From Vallitalea longa (lineage in GTDB: Bacteria; Bacillota; Clostridia; Lachnospirales; Vallitaleaceae), in the NCBI RefSeq assembly GCF_027923465.1, contig NZ_BRLB01000001.1, forward strand, positions 372,001-436,000: 64,000 bases of DNA, in the 5' to 3' direction. Shown here piece after piece: positions 45,082-53,851 of this stretch; position 1 is the first letter of the stretch, and the number at the start of each line of letters is the position of its first letter. Below the pieces are notes generated by a model. It did not search any database and had not been told where the DNA came from. It saw nothing but the letters and a program-made list of their open reading frames with translations. The position numbers were made by a program, and so were the translations under genes.

Positions 45082-47067
45082 TTAATCTTTTAAGTAATAT
45101 TTTGTTTCGTATCCATCACCTTTTAGTAATAACCCTGGTACCCATTCTATAGGCTCACTCATAATTTTTAATACTTCACCCATACTGTATTTATCATCAT
45201 ATGGAGTATCTAAAATTACCTCATCATGTACATGCATAACGGTTTTATACCCTACTTCATCCAGTCTTAACATAGTTTCTCGTAAACAGTCTCTAGCAAT
45301 GGCCTGTACAATATTCTCTGTTAATTTACCTCCATATGTAGTTATACGCTTCCATTGCTTACTTGTCTGGTCCATACCTTCATATACTAGTCTTTTACCG
45401 AAACCAGGTTCATTTTCAACACAAGCTCTCATATAAGCTAAATCTCTTCCAGAAGGCAATCTAACGAATAAGAAGCCTTTACGATAATAAAATGTAATAC
45501 CATATTGGATCCTAACCGGTATCTTTTGGTCTACAGCTTTTACAGCAGCGTTACCAATAGTACGCCATAATCTAACTATTGCTTTATTTGCATTTCTCCA
45601 AGCATCAACTATATTTTGTAATTCTTCTTCATCAATACCCATATCTAATGCACCCATGGCCATTAAAGCACCTGGTCCACCCTGATAACCTAAAGCTAAT
45701 TCTGCAACTTTTCCTTTTGCCCTTAGATCACTACCTTTTGTTATCTGTTCTATAGGTACATGGAACATTTGTGAAGCTGATGCCTCATATATTTTGCCAT
45801 GTGTAGCAAATACCTGCATTCTCCATTTTTCATTAGCTAACCAAGCAATTACCCTTGCTTCAATAGCTGAAAAATCTGCTACTATAAACCTTGAATTATT
45901 TGAAGCGATAAAAGCTGTTCTTACTAATTGAGATAGTATACTGGGAACATTACCGTACAACATTTCAAGTAATTCCAAATCGTTATCTATTACAATATTT
46001 CTGGCCAGATCTAAGTCAGATATTTTATTCTTAGGTAGGTTTTGTACCTGGACCAATCTACCAGCCCATCTACCTGTTCTATTTGCCCCATAGAACTGTA
46101 ATAATCCTCTTACTCTTCCATCTGTACAAATGGCCCTATTCATTGCTTCATATTTCTTAACAGATGTTTTGGCCAACTTCTGTCTGATCTTCAAAACTTT
46201 TCTTAATTCACTGTTATCTGTCTGTTCAAGTAATTCAGGAATAGCTGTTTTTGATAGACTCTTTACCTCAATACCTGTTATATCTAGTATCCATTTTTTA
46301 AGCTGCGTTACGCTATTAGGATTCTCAACCCCTGTTATTTCTTTAAGTTGTTTCATAAGTCTATCAGTATATGTATTGTTTAGGTTTATCGCATTAACAA
46401 CCAATTCTATGTTTAATTTAATACCCATATCATTTATGTTTTGGTCTAAATACCACATCTGCTTTTCTTCTTTAGGTATTTCAAAGAATCTAATTTTATT
46501 TCTAATATCTCTTTCAACTTCAACATCACGTCTATTATATTCTTTGAATGTATTCCATTTATCCATATCATGTTGTGGAAGGTTTCTAGTTCTACCACAA
46601 TTCTTTTTAGTAGGTTTACAAGGCTTTGAAAAATAATTAATTAATGCCTTGCCTGCTTTCATCTTTTGGTTTTCAAGGTGAAGTACTTTGGCCACTTTAT
46701 CAAGTCCTAAGGGCATACCTAACATTGAGGCTTTTACCATGGTACACTCCCATTGTTGAACTGGTATATTAGGATTTATAGGAGTTTTAATTCCTAATTT
46801 ATGTGTAGACATGTATTTAGATATTGCAACCCTTTCAAATTGGGCGTTATAAGCTGTCTTAAGTATTTTTGAATTATATAATGCTTCTAATACTTCATTA
46901 GGTAGTTCTTCGCCTTGTGCCAGATCTATTACTTGTACTGATTCATCATCAAAAGCATAAGCGAATAATAATATTTCAAAATCAGGAGAGTCTACATATT
47001 TGTAGACTCCAACCTTTGTAATATCCTCGCCACTATAGGTTTCAATATCAATAGCTAATGTTCTCAT
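45082..47067 (-). CDS. Phage DNA polymerase, family A
   Basis: A 661-aa replicative polymerase. LAIDIETYSGEDI at the start is exonuclease motif I (Asp-x-Glu), and NAQFERVAI with RRDVEVER completes the 3'-5' proofreading domain. The polymerase part has motif A VADFSAIEARVIAWLA, motif B RAKGKVAELALGYQGG and motif C MHVHDEVILD. It overlaps the ssDNA-binding gene upstream by four bases (ATGA). Confidence 0.95.
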   Translation of the reverse strand: MRTLAIDIETYSGEDITKVGVYKYVDSPDFEILLFAYAFDDESVQVIDLAQGEELPNEVLEALYNSKILKTAYNAQFERVAISKYMSTHKLGIKTPINPNIPVQQWECTMVKASMLGMPLGLDKVAKVLHLENQKMKAGKALINYFSKPCKPTKKNCGRTRNLPQHDMDKWNTFKEYNRRDVEVERDIRNKIRFFEIPKEEKQMWYLDQNINDMGIKLNIELVVNAINLNNTYTDRLMKQLKEITGVENPNSVTQLKKWILDITGIEVKSLSKTAIPELLEQTDNSELRKVLKIRQKLAKTSVKKYEAMNRAICTDGRVRGLLQFYGANRTGRWAGRLVQVQNLPKNKISDLDLARNIVIDNDLELLEMLYGNVPSILSQLVRTAFIASNNSRFIVADFSAIEARVIAWLANEKWRMQVFATHGKIYEASASQMFHVPIEQITKGSDLRAKGKVAELALGYQGGPGALMAMGALDMGIDEEELQNIVDAWRNANKAIVRLWRTIGNAAVKAVDQKIPVRIQYGITFYYRKGFLFVRLPSGRDLAYMRACVENEPGFGKRLVYEGMDQTSKQWKRITTYGGKLTENIVQAIARDCLRETMLRLDEVGYKTVMHVHDEVILDTPYDDKYSMGEVLKIMSEPIEWVPGLLLKGDGYETKYYLKD

Positions 47068-47621
47068 AGTAAATCATCATCTTCATCTGCAAACACAAAA
47101 TCATCATCAAAATCAGATTCTGCAGTTGAACGTCCTCCTAATGGTTCACCGTCTTTCAACTTCATTATATGATTTAATCCACAAGCAATACCTTTATTTC
47201 CACTTGTATTAAATGGATAGAATGTTACACTGGCTCTACCAAAACAACCACTGTATACCTCATCTTGATCTAATATTTTATTACAGTCATTATCCACAAT
47301 ACCTGGTTTTGTTTTACAGTTAGCATTTATAAAATAACTGTTCTCATATGCTTCATCATCTGGTCTTTCTTCGTCACCATCACGTAATGGTGTTTTTAAA
47401 TTAGCTGGTAATTTACCACCAAATTTATTGGATTTACCTTGTATCTTAGCATTTTCAACAGCTTGTTTTATTTGTTTTAAAGTCTTTTTATCTGACTTAG
47501 GTATAATAATTGAAGCGGAATACTTTGGGTCTTGGCTTTCATCTATAGCGTTTGGTTCCCATACATGTAAATAACTAAATCTTACTAATCCTGTGATTAC
47601 TTTTGTTTTTAAGTTTTCCAT
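47064..47621 (-). CDS. DUF2815 ssDNA-binding-like protein
   Basis: A 185-aa protein. KVITGLVRFSYLHVWEPNAI, the YSASIIIPKSDKKTLKQIKQAVENA block, and PLRDGDEERPDDEAYENSYFINAN match DUF2815, regarded as a phage OB-fold ssDNA-binding protein. The tail (SDFDDDFVFADEDDDLL) is acidic, as in SSBs that dock partner proteins. It is translationally coupled to the polymerase gene. Confidence 0.85.
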   Translation of the reverse strand: MENLKTKVITGLVRFSYLHVWEPNAIDESQDPKYSASIIIPKSDKKTLKQIKQAVENAKIQGKSNKFGGKLPANLKTPLRDGDEERPDDEAYENSYFINANCKTKPGIVDNDCNKILDQDEVYSGCFGRASVTFYPFNTSGNKGIACGLNHIMKLKDGEPLGGRSTAESDFDDDFVFADEDDDLL

Positions 47622-47648
47622 ATTATTAATTCCTCCATATTTTATTAT

Positions 47649-47813
47649 TTAAAGTATTTTAACTAATTGTCTTGGTAATTCATTATCCCTTAAAGTAGTA
47701 TTGAATGATTCAACTACTTTTTGAATTTCTTCCTTTGCTGTAATTTTATTAGTTACATCAAAATCCTCTTCCCATTGCATCTTTTTATCTTTTATTAAAG
47801 CCCTAACTTTCAT
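47649..47813 (-). CDS. Small phage protein coupled to DUF2800 gene
   Basis: A 54-aa frame, MKVRALIKDKKMQWEEDFDV then TNKITAKEEIQKVVESFNTTLRDNELPRQLVKIL. Its ATG overlaps the stop of the DUF2800 gene (TAATG) and AGGAGG stands just before it, so translation is well supported. Function unknown; the charged alpha/beta pattern with no membrane part suggests a small soluble factor. Confidence 0.7.
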   Translation of the reverse strand: MKVRALIKDKKMQWEEDFDVTNKITAKEEIQKVVESFNTTLRDNELPRQLVKIL

Positions 47814-48976
47814 TAAATAACCTCCTGAAAATCCTTCTTTGCATCATCTTCACTCTGCCATGCTGGACGTTTATCGGACTCCTGAACAAGAGTAGGTTTT
47901 CCCGTTGGTTTAATTACTAAATCAGATAATAATTCTTCAAATGCTTTTTTCCCTATAGCTTTTTGCATAGCTGTTATACCTAATAATTCTTTTGGTTTAT
48001 GTAATATTGATTCCTCATAACCATAATCTACTAATGCCTTAAGTACTTTATCTTGATCTAAATATTTTCTATTACTTCTACCCTCAACTAACTTAAAACC
48101 AGGATAATCTTTACCATGATTTACAGCCTGGTCAAGTGCAAACTCTTCTACTGCAGTAAGCCATTTCTTGAAATCAGATGCACGATTTAGTATATCTGCT
48201 ATATCTATATCAGATAGAAAAGGTCCATCCTTAAAATCATATTTTGCTAATATCATTTGTTCATCTGCATAAGCCCTACACTTAGCCTTTACCCTACAAA
48301 ACATACAATGACTACCAGGACAAAATTCACCTTCACCTTTAAATGCTTTGTCTGCGATAGGTTTTATGTATTCTCCCCATGAATATAGATCCGCTGCTGT
48401 GATAGTAAATTCTGATATATTTTCTAATCTTGGTTGTACTATGGTTAGGTGTATTTTCTGGATGTCATACAACATTTCATATTCGTCTAATGCACCAAGA
48501 CCGTATAATTTCATCTGTGGGTTATCTATGGCCGATACCTCTACACCTTTACCATATTTGAAGTCAATAACTTCAACGGTACCATCTGCAATGATAAGAG
48601 CATCACCAGTACCGAATCCACTTGGTACATAACTTGAAAAATCAAGACGTTGTTCTACGATTAGCTGTGCATCAGGTGTGATTTTTTTGGCGTTCAAATA
48701 TTTTTCTCTTACTATTTCAGCATAAGCATCACAATAATCTAACATTTCATTAGCAAATAACTTATCCTTTTTTAACTTGTTTAACCTTCTAGTAAAAGTT
48801 GTTTTAGTAAATTCATTATTGTTGTACCTTATTATTTGTTCACCAATTTCATGAGCTAGTGTTCCCTCTTCTGCAAAACTACTTGTTTTCTCCGGTTCTT
48901 TTTCTTCAAGTCTAGCAGATGGTGGACAAGCCATCCATCTACTAGAACCAGAAGCACTTAATATTGCATGAGCCAT
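47813..48976 (-). CDS. DUF2800 Cas4/RecB-like nuclease
   Basis: A 387-aa exonuclease-like protein. It begins SASGSSRWMACPPSARLEE and has AEEGTLAHEIGEQIIRY. The nuclease core is VIDFKYGKGVEVSA, giving Asp-x-Lys after GTGDALII. A Cys cluster, CPGSHCMFCRVKAKC near 228, is the iron-sulfur-type finger seen in Cas4/AddB relatives. DUF2800 proteins accompany phage recombination or replication genes. The start overlaps the previous gene by one base. Confidence 0.87.
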   Translation of the reverse strand: MAHAILSASGSSRWMACPPSARLEEKEPEKTSSFAEEGTLAHEIGEQIIRYNNNEFTKTTFTRRLNKLKKDKLFANEMLDYCDAYAEIVREKYLNAKKITPDAQLIVEQRLDFSSYVPSGFGTGDALIIADGTVEVIDFKYGKGVEVSAIDNPQMKLYGLGALDEYEMLYDIQKIHLTIVQPRLENISEFTITAADLYSWGEYIKPIADKAFKGEGEFCPGSHCMFCRVKAKCRAYADEQMILAKYDFKDGPFLSDIDIADILNRASDFKKWLTAVEEFALDQAVNHGKDYPGFKLVEGRSNRKYLDQDKVLKALVDYGYEESILHKPKELLGITAMQKAIGKKAFEELLSDLVIKPTGKPTLVQESDKRPAWQSEDDAKKDFQEVI

Positions 48977-49371
48977 TATACCAACTCCTTGACTTCGTCA
49001 TAGAACGCTTGATAATTATCTGTTGCAAGAGTAGATACGCTTTTAGCTTCAAACTTAGTTAGTAACTTTTTAACTGCTGGCTTGTCCTTCTTGGCTGCTT
49101 TTGCTGTAAGAGATCTTATTTCCTCTATTGTTACACTAGGTTCAACTTGTTCATCTGGTTTAGTGGTATCTAATTCTTTTGGTTCTTCCTTCTTTGGTTG
49201 TTCTACCTCTACATTTTGTTTAGGTTCTACAGAAGGTTTTATACTCTCTGCTGATACTTGTTGCATGGCTTGACCTTGTTCAGGTTTAAATGCTTTTATT
49301 CCTCCTGCTAAATTACTTAATAAATTCAAAACCTCTTTTGCAAGTGTAATTGTTACTTTAACTTCTAACAT
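48976..49371 (-). CDS. Phage replication-region protein
   Basis: A 131-aa protein: helical N-terminus (VTITLAKEVLNLLSNLAGGIKAF), a Pro/Glu/Lys linker (about 45-85) and a C-terminal helical domain TIEEIRSLTAKAAKKDKPAVKKLLTKFEAKSVSTLATDNYQAFYDEVKEL. That last domain recurs in small proteins next to phage recombination genes. Function unknown. Confidence 0.6.
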   Translation of the reverse strand: MLEVKVTITLAKEVLNLLSNLAGGIKAFKPEQGQAMQQVSAESIKPSVEPKQNVEVEQPKKEEPKELDTTKPDEQVEPSVTIEEIRSLTAKAAKKDKPAVKKLLTKFEAKSVSTLATDNYQAFYDEVKELV

Positions 49372-49433
49372 AATCTTTATTGCTCCTTCCTTGATTTAAT
49401 TAATTTATAATGCTATACTAAAAATGATTTTAA

Positions 49434-49823
49434 TTATTTTTTGTCAGCTGTTGCATAGCTGGCTTTTTCTTTGTTTACAAAACACCATAGTTTATATTCA
49501 AGTCTTTTAATATCGTCAGATTTATGTTTATCTACTATTTGGTCAAGAGCAATAATTAATGCAGTTGCTTCTTTTTTATTGATTGGTATAGTAGAAATAA
49601 GCTTGTCCCCCTTTCCTGGATATAATAACAACAGATTATTTACAAGTTCCTTATCTGTTATTTTTCCTCTTATGTAATCTTGTAAGAAAACTAGTACTTG
49701 CTTATTTTTTTTGTTTTCAAAATACATTTTTATTAGGTTCCAAACTGTACCGACACATGCAGTTGCTATCATAGCAAAAAGTACACAATACAAGCCTATA
49801 TAATACAATGGGTTAGTATCCAT
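49434..49823 (-). CDS. Small membrane protein, unknown
   Basis: A 129-aa protein with one N-terminal membrane helix (YIGLYCVLFAMIATACVGTVWNLI) and a cytosolic helical rest. GAAGGTG precedes the ATG. No family known to me. It is within the early leftward operon. Confidence 0.6.
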   Translation of the reverse strand: MDTNPLYYIGLYCVLFAMIATACVGTVWNLIKMYFENKKNKQVLVFLQDYIRGKITDKELVNNLLLLYPGKGDKLISTIPINKKEATALIIALDQIVDKHKSDDIKRLEYKLWCFVNKEKASYATADKK

Positions 49824-49838
49824 CTATTCACCTTCTTT

Positions 49839-50069
49839 CTATCCCCATGTATAATCTTTGTAATAATGAAGCCATTCACCATTACAAAATGTAACAACTA
49901 GCTTACCGTTTTTTATAGTTACCTCTACAGGTACCCAATCTTTTTTATATTCTTTACCTATTGAACTGTTATGTGTTTTATAAGTGTTTACAAATATTTC
50001 TTTAGCATTAGGTCCTAATTTGTTGTAACCTTTTACTTTTGAAAAATCTATCTCCATATAATTTTTCAT
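49839..50069 (-). CDS. Small early protein, unknown
   Basis: A 76-aa protein (MKNYMEIDFSKVKGYNKLGP...VEVTIKNGKLVVTFCNGEWLHYYKDYTWG) with a beta-rich C-terminus. AAAGGAAG precedes the ATG. No family recognised. Confidence 0.55.
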   Translation of the reverse strand: MKNYMEIDFSKVKGYNKLGPNAKEIFVNTYKTHNSSIGKEYKKDWVPVEVTIKNGKLVVTFCNGEWLHYYKDYTWG

Positions 50070-50144
50070 AAAATACTTCCTTTCTTTTGTTTAAGCCTTT
50101 CCCGATTAATTATGTTATACTTGTATCAAAAAGGGGGTGTTTCC

Positions 50145-50309
50145 ATGTCTAATCTTTCTAAGCCAGGTACAGATAATAAACCTGCTGGAACTTATAAAGA
50201 AGTAGGTCCTCGTGGTGGTCAAATCAAAAATCCTCGTACTGTTAAAATTGATCGTGGCGATAGATTGCCACCAACTCAATCAAAAGGTAATAAGTGGCAA
50301 AAGAAATAA
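50145..50309 (+). CDS. YjzC-like small basic protein
   Basis: A 54-aa protein: SKPGTDNKPAGTYKEVGPRGGQIKNPRTVKIDRGDRLPPTQSKGNKW. The spacing of P-G, G-x-Y-x-E-x-G, and G-D-x-x-P-P matches the YjzC family of Firmicutes (unknown function). The ATG at 50145 follows AAAGGGGGTG. It is the only rightward gene within the leftward early block and ends in its own terminator, so it may be expressed in the lysogen. Confidence 0.72.
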   Translation: MSNLSKPGTDNKPAGTYKEVGPRGGQIKNPRTVKIDRGDRLPPTQSKGNKWQKK

Positions 50310-50312
50310 CAG

Positions 50313-50357
50313 ATTAAATGGCTGCTGTTAATGGCAGTAGCCATTAAATTTTTGTAC
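50313..50357 (+). terminator. Terminator after the YjzC-like gene
   Basis: AATGGCTGCTG pairs with GCAGTAGCCATT around a short loop, followed by AAATTTTT. The stop codon is a few bases upstream. Confidence 0.78.
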
Positions 50358-50511
50358 TTAGTTATATAATGATGCATTCTTACTTATTCCTTCCTTGTAA
50401 ATTATTTTATATATTTGTCTCTGTACTAATTTTAATAATTAAGTGTTATTCTAACTTTAATCTTTATGGAAATAATATAATTCATGTCTTATCTTCCTGT
50501 GTTAATTCTCT

Positions 50512-50706
50512 TTATTTATTCACCTTCTCTTTTCCCAATCTTTCTAACCTCTCTAACTCTTCATCATCTAAGTTTGCTAGCATCCTGTAAAATGTTTCTG
50601 TCTTTTCGTTAACCTCTATCATATGCCCTTTAATAGAATCTAAAACTGTACCATCTCTGAGTATATGTTCTACTTTATACTTTTGACCATTAAGTTCTTT
50701 TTCCAT
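50512..50706 (-). CDS. Small early protein, unknown
   Basis: A 64-aa acidic protein, MEKELNGQKYKVEHILRDGT then VLDSIKGHMIEVNEKTETFYRMLANLDDEELERLERLGKE. The ATG at 50706 follows GGAGGTG; an upstream codon at 50739 is not needed. It is the second gene after the Cro-like gene. No family known. The gap 50358-50511 shows nothing clear. Confidence 0.55.
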   Translation of the reverse strand: MEKELNGQKYKVEHILRDGTVLDSIKGHMIEVNEKTETFYRMLANLDDEELERLERLGKEKVNK

Positions 50707-50881
50707 CTTCACACCTCCATAAATATTAATACTTAACATCTCTTTTACTTTATAATTTATGACTAATAATTTTTGTCCTATTACAATCTTTATATTTTGT
50801 AAACACTTTTAAAAATCTAGTATCATTTACCACACTAATAAAAAACACTAGTTCATTCAAATTACTTACCCATTCATAAGA

Positions 50882-51055
50882 TTATTTAATGTCTAAAATG
50901 TTTAAAATCTTTTTTTTCTGTTTTTCAGCCTTTCTTGAAGAGTTTAAGATATCATATAGATAGGTTAAACTTATGCCTAATTTTTTAGCTAATTCTGAAA
51001 TACTCATTTCTTTATCAATTAGTGCTTTTCTTACTGTCTTTTCAAACTCAGTCAT
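50882..51055 (-). CDS. Cro-like small HTH repressor
   Basis: A 57-aa frame: MTEFEKTVRKALIDKEMSIS, then ELAKKLGISLTYLYDILNSSRKAEKQKKKIL. The helix-turn-helix (ISELAKKLGISLTYLYDIL) is clear. AGGAGG lies before the ATG. It is first in the leftward early operon and is read from TTGACA-N16-TATAAT at 51235-51208, facing the CI-like repressor gene, which is the usual Cro position. Confidence 0.78.
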   Translation of the reverse strand: MTEFEKTVRKALIDKEMSISELAKKLGISLTYLYDILNSSRKAEKQKKKILNILDIK

Positions 51056-51102
51056 CTATAATTACCTCCTTTCATACTGTTGAATTATTTCAGCGTTATT
51101 TA

Positions 51103-51131
51103 TTGACAAAGCACTGAAAGTATTCTAATAT
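51103..51131 (+). promoter_or_regulatory. Rightward promoter for the CI-like gene
   Basis: TTGACA (51103-51108), 17 bp, TAATAT (51126-51131). The second operator fills the spacer, so autorepression is expected. Predicted start near 51138, running through the facing promoter. Confidence 0.78.
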
Positions 51132-51207
51132 AATAATTATCACACTATATTTTAGAATTAATTCAACAAACATTACTAGATTGCTGAAATAATTCAGCTA
51201 TAATTTC

Positions 51208-51235
51208 ATTATACTGATTTGTTTCAGTATGTCAA
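51208..51235 (-). promoter_or_regulatory. Leftward promoter for Cro-like gene and early operon
   Basis: On the minus strand TTGACA (51235-51230), 16 bp, TATAAT (51213-51208). Both hexamers are consensus. The fifth operator overlaps the spacer. Predicted start near 51201, converging with the CI promoter. Confidence 0.82.
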
Positions 51236-51279
51236 GTAGTTTTACTGAATTCTTTCAGTTTATTTTATAAGGAGGAAAA

Positions 51280-51876
51280 ATGGTGAATGTATTAGAAAAA
51301 ATTCAGGAATTATGTAAAGAAAGAGAAATAAACCCATCAAGGCTAGAAATTGAATTGGGATTTGGAAAAGGAACTTTATATAAGTGGAGTAAAAGCGTAC
51401 CGAAAAGTGATAAATTAGAGAAAGTTGCAAACTACTTTAAAGTTTCCATAGACTACTTACTTGATAGAGGCAACTTATACGATATAGGTGAAGCAATAAA
51501 AGGAGAAAGAGAATATCAGGGATATTCTATAGAAGAATTATCAGAACTTATTGGTGTAAAAAAAGAAAAACTAAATGAGTATGAAGAAAACTTAGTTCCA
51601 ATTAGTGAATGTCTGTTAAAAAAAATTAGTAAAATTTTTGACATGACCGTTCATGAACTTCTAGATAAATATAATATATATGACGAATGTATCCCTCCTC
51701 AATTTAATGGAGATATTAATAAGTATGAAGCTTTTAAAAAAACACGTGATAAAGATGCAACAAAAGAAGATAAAATAAAAACAATAGCGGCACACACTAT
51801 GGCAGATCTAACAGAGGAAGAAAGAAATGATGTTATTAAATATGTAGAATTTATTAAGTCTAAAAGAGATAAATAG
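51280..51876 (+). CDS. CI-like phage repressor with two HTH domains
   Basis: A 198-aa repressor. The first Xre-type HTH is residues about 8-64 (INPSRLEIELGFGKGTLYKW...LEKVANYFKVSIDYLLDRGN). A second Xre-like fold is at about 69-122 (YSIEELSELIGVKKEKLNEYE...LLKKISKIFDMTVHELLDKY). A helical tail ends in TEEERNDVIKYVEFIKSKR. It has no LexA-like protease domain, which fits induction through the ImmA-like protease encoded next. AAGGAGG before the ATG. Confidence 0.9.
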   Translation: MVNVLEKIQELCKEREINPSRLEIELGFGKGTLYKWSKSVPKSDKLEKVANYFKVSIDYLLDRGNLYDIGEAIKGEREYQGYSIEELSELIGVKKEKLNEYEENLVPISECLLKKISKIFDMTVHELLDKYNIYDECIPPQFNGDINKYEAFKKTRDKDATKEDKIKTIAAHTMADLTEEERNDVIKYVEFIKSKRDK

Positions 51877-51918
51877 TAATTTTTGCGCTTCAAGATAATA
51901 AAGGGGTGTTTATTACAA

Positions 51919-52374
51919 ATGACAAAACTTTTACAATATATAGAAGATGAAAATATACAACTTATTGAAGCAGATATACCAGTAAAAAAACTTAAAGGCT
52001 TATATTATGATAATACAATTATTATTGATAAGGAAGTATCTACTACAATTCAAAAGAAATGTATCTTAGCAGAGGAGATTGGACATTATTTTACAAGTAC
52101 AGGGGATATCTTAGATCAATCTAATATCACGAATAAAAAGCAAGAAAACAAAGCAAGGGCATGGGCTTTTGAAAAATTAATAGGCTTAATGGATATAATA
52201 AATGCATATAAATGTGGAGTACGTAATAAATTTGAATTAGCCGAATACTTAGATGTAACTGAAGAATTTTTAAATGAAGCTGTTGAATACTATAAAAGAA
52301 AACATGGTATATTATTTAAACTTGATAATTATATTATATATTTTGAACCCCTTGGAGTAATAGAAATATTATAG
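51919..52374 (+). CDS. ImmA/IrrE-like metallopeptidase
   Basis: A 151-aa protein of the ImmA/IrrE family, which cleaves CI-like repressors to induce prophages. The zinc motif reads ILAEEIGHYFTSTGD (Glu-Glu-x-x-His instead of the usual His-Glu-x-x-His), a form common among phage members. WAFEKLIGLMDIINA and the C-terminal helix with ELAEYLDVTEEFLNEAVEYY are family-typical. I chose the ATG at 51919 after AAGGGGTG. It lies 42 bp after the repressor gene. Confidence 0.85.
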   Translation: MTKLLQYIEDENIQLIEADIPVKKLKGLYYDNTIIIDKEVSTTIQKKCILAEEIGHYFTSTGDILDQSNITNKKQENKARAWAFEKLIGLMDIINAYKCGVRNKFELAEYLDVTEEFLNEAVEYYKRKHGILFKLDNYIIYFEPLGVIEIL

Positions 52375-52435
52375 TCATTAGAAATAGTTTCATTAAAATT
52401 GAAATAATATAAGTCTTTAAAAAGGAGGTACCTCT

Positions 52436-53851
52436 ATGCCAACCAGTTCAATAAAAAGAGTAGCCTGCTACGTAAGAGTAAGCACAGAAAATCAACTTGA
52501 AAACTATAGTATAGACGAACAGACAGACCGTTTAAAAGCCTTCTGTAAAGCAAAAGATCTAACTATTGTTAAGTTCTATACAGATGGTGGTTATTCAGGT
52601 GGAAACATGAACCGCCCTGGACTACAACAAATGTTAAAAGATATCAAAGGTAAACATATTGATATGGTTATAGTCTATAAATTAGATAGATTAAGCAGAT
52701 CACAAAAAGATACCCTAACATTAATAGAAGATGAATTTCTATCAAATGATGTTGACTTTGTATCAATGAGTGAAAACTTTGATACCTCTACCCCATTTGG
52801 AAAAGCAATGATAGGTATATTATCTGTATTTGCACAATTGGAAAAAGATCAGATTACAGAACGTTTTACAATGGGTCGCATCGGTAGAGCAAAAAACGGA
52901 TATTATCACGGTGGACCAACTGCTCCAACTGGCTATGACTATGTAGATGGTGAACTTGTGGTAAATGAATATGAAGCATTACAAGTTAAAGAAGTTTTTA
53001 AACGTTTTTTAGAAGGTAAAAGCATCAATGCTATACAAAAATATATGAGTGAACATTACACCAACAAATACGGTAACTGGAGCAGTCACACATTAGTTTT
53101 AAATATCTTGCGAAACAATGTTTACATTGGTAAAGTTAAATTCAAAGGTAAAGTATATGAAGGTAAGCATAAACCTATTATATCAACAGAAGTATTTAAT
53201 GAAGTTCAAAAACTATTAACCAGTACCAAGAGAGAAGATTCTAAAACAATTTTTCAGAAGAACCCATTTAAAGCCAATAATTTATTAACTAGTATATTAT
53301 ACTGTAAAAAGTGCGGTGCTAGATTTTGTGGTAATCATGGAAACTATGTTTGTTATTCCAGAGGGAAAACCGACAGGCGAAAAATCATTGATCCTAATTG
53401 TAAAAATAAAAAATGGAATATACAAGCTTTAGATAAAATCGTTAAAGATGAAATCTTGGAAGCTGCACTTAATAAAGATTACTTCAATAAAATAATATCT
53501 ACTAAAAAAGTGGATACAATTGATAATTCAAAAGAAATAAAAAAAAGAATTGATGAAATAGATAAACAGATTATTAGAATGATGGATTTATATCAAGTTG
53601 GTGGTATTCCAATAGAACAGATATCCAATAGAATAGCAAAATTAAAAAAGGAAAAGGACACTATATCAGATCAACTTATAGGTAAAAAACAAACAAAACT
53701 TTCTATCTCTGAAGCAAAAGGAATATTATCAAGATCAGCCATGATATTAGGAAACGGTGATTTATCACAGCAAAGAATGGTTGTAAGTAACTTAATTGAT
53801 TACATTGATATAGATGATGAATTAATACAAATCCATTGGAGCTTTGTCTAA
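52436..53851 (+). CDS. Large serine recombinase (phage integrase)
   Basis: A 471-aa integrase acting on feoB. The catalytic domain starts RVACYVRVSTENQ with nucleophile Ser16, then VIVYKLDRLSRS and the E-helix AQLEKDQITERF. The recombinase domain is about 165-290, followed by a zinc-ribbon with CKKCGARFCGNHGNYVCY, and a coiled coil around 350-410 (KEIKKRIDEIDKQIIRMMDLYQ). AGGAGG precedes the ATG. The stop codon touches the attR arm. Excision normally also needs a directionality factor, which I could not identify; a small early protein may serve. Confidence 0.96.
   Translation: MPTSSIKRVACYVRVSTENQLENYSIDEQTDRLKAFCKAKDLTIVKFYTDGGYSGGNMNRPGLQQMLKDIKGKHIDMVIVYKLDRLSRSQKDTLTLIEDEFLSNDVDFVSMSENFDTSTPFGKAMIGILSVFAQLEKDQITERFTMGRIGRAKNGYYHGGPTAPTGYDYVDGELVVNEYEALQVKEVFKRFLEGKSINAIQKYMSEHYTNKYGNWSSHTLVLNILRNNVYIGKVKFKGKVYEGKHKPIISTEVFNEVQKLLTSTKREDSKTIFQKNPFKANNLLTSILYCKKCGARFCGNHGNYVCYSRGKTDRRKIIDPNCKNKKWNIQALDKIVKDEILEAALNKDYFNKIISTKKVDTIDNSKEIKKRIDEIDKQIIRMMDLYQVGGIPIEQISNRIAKLKKEKDTISDQLIGKKQTKLSISEAKGILSRSAMILGNGDLSQQRMVVSNLIDYIDIDDELIQIHWSFV

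Larger units (their letters stand above)
51079..51259. promoter_or_regulatory. Lysogeny switch: six 16-bp operators
   Basis: Consensus RCTGAA-N4-TTCAGY. Sites: 51079-51094, 51113-51128, 51152-51167, 51183-51198 (GCTGAAATAATTCAGC, perfect), 51213-51228 and 51244-51259 (ACTGAATTCTTTCAGT). Start-to-start distances are 34, 39, 31, 30 and 31 bp, close to three helical turns. The second and fifth fall inside the spacers of the two promoters. These should bind the CI- and Cro-like proteins. Confidence 0.88.
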
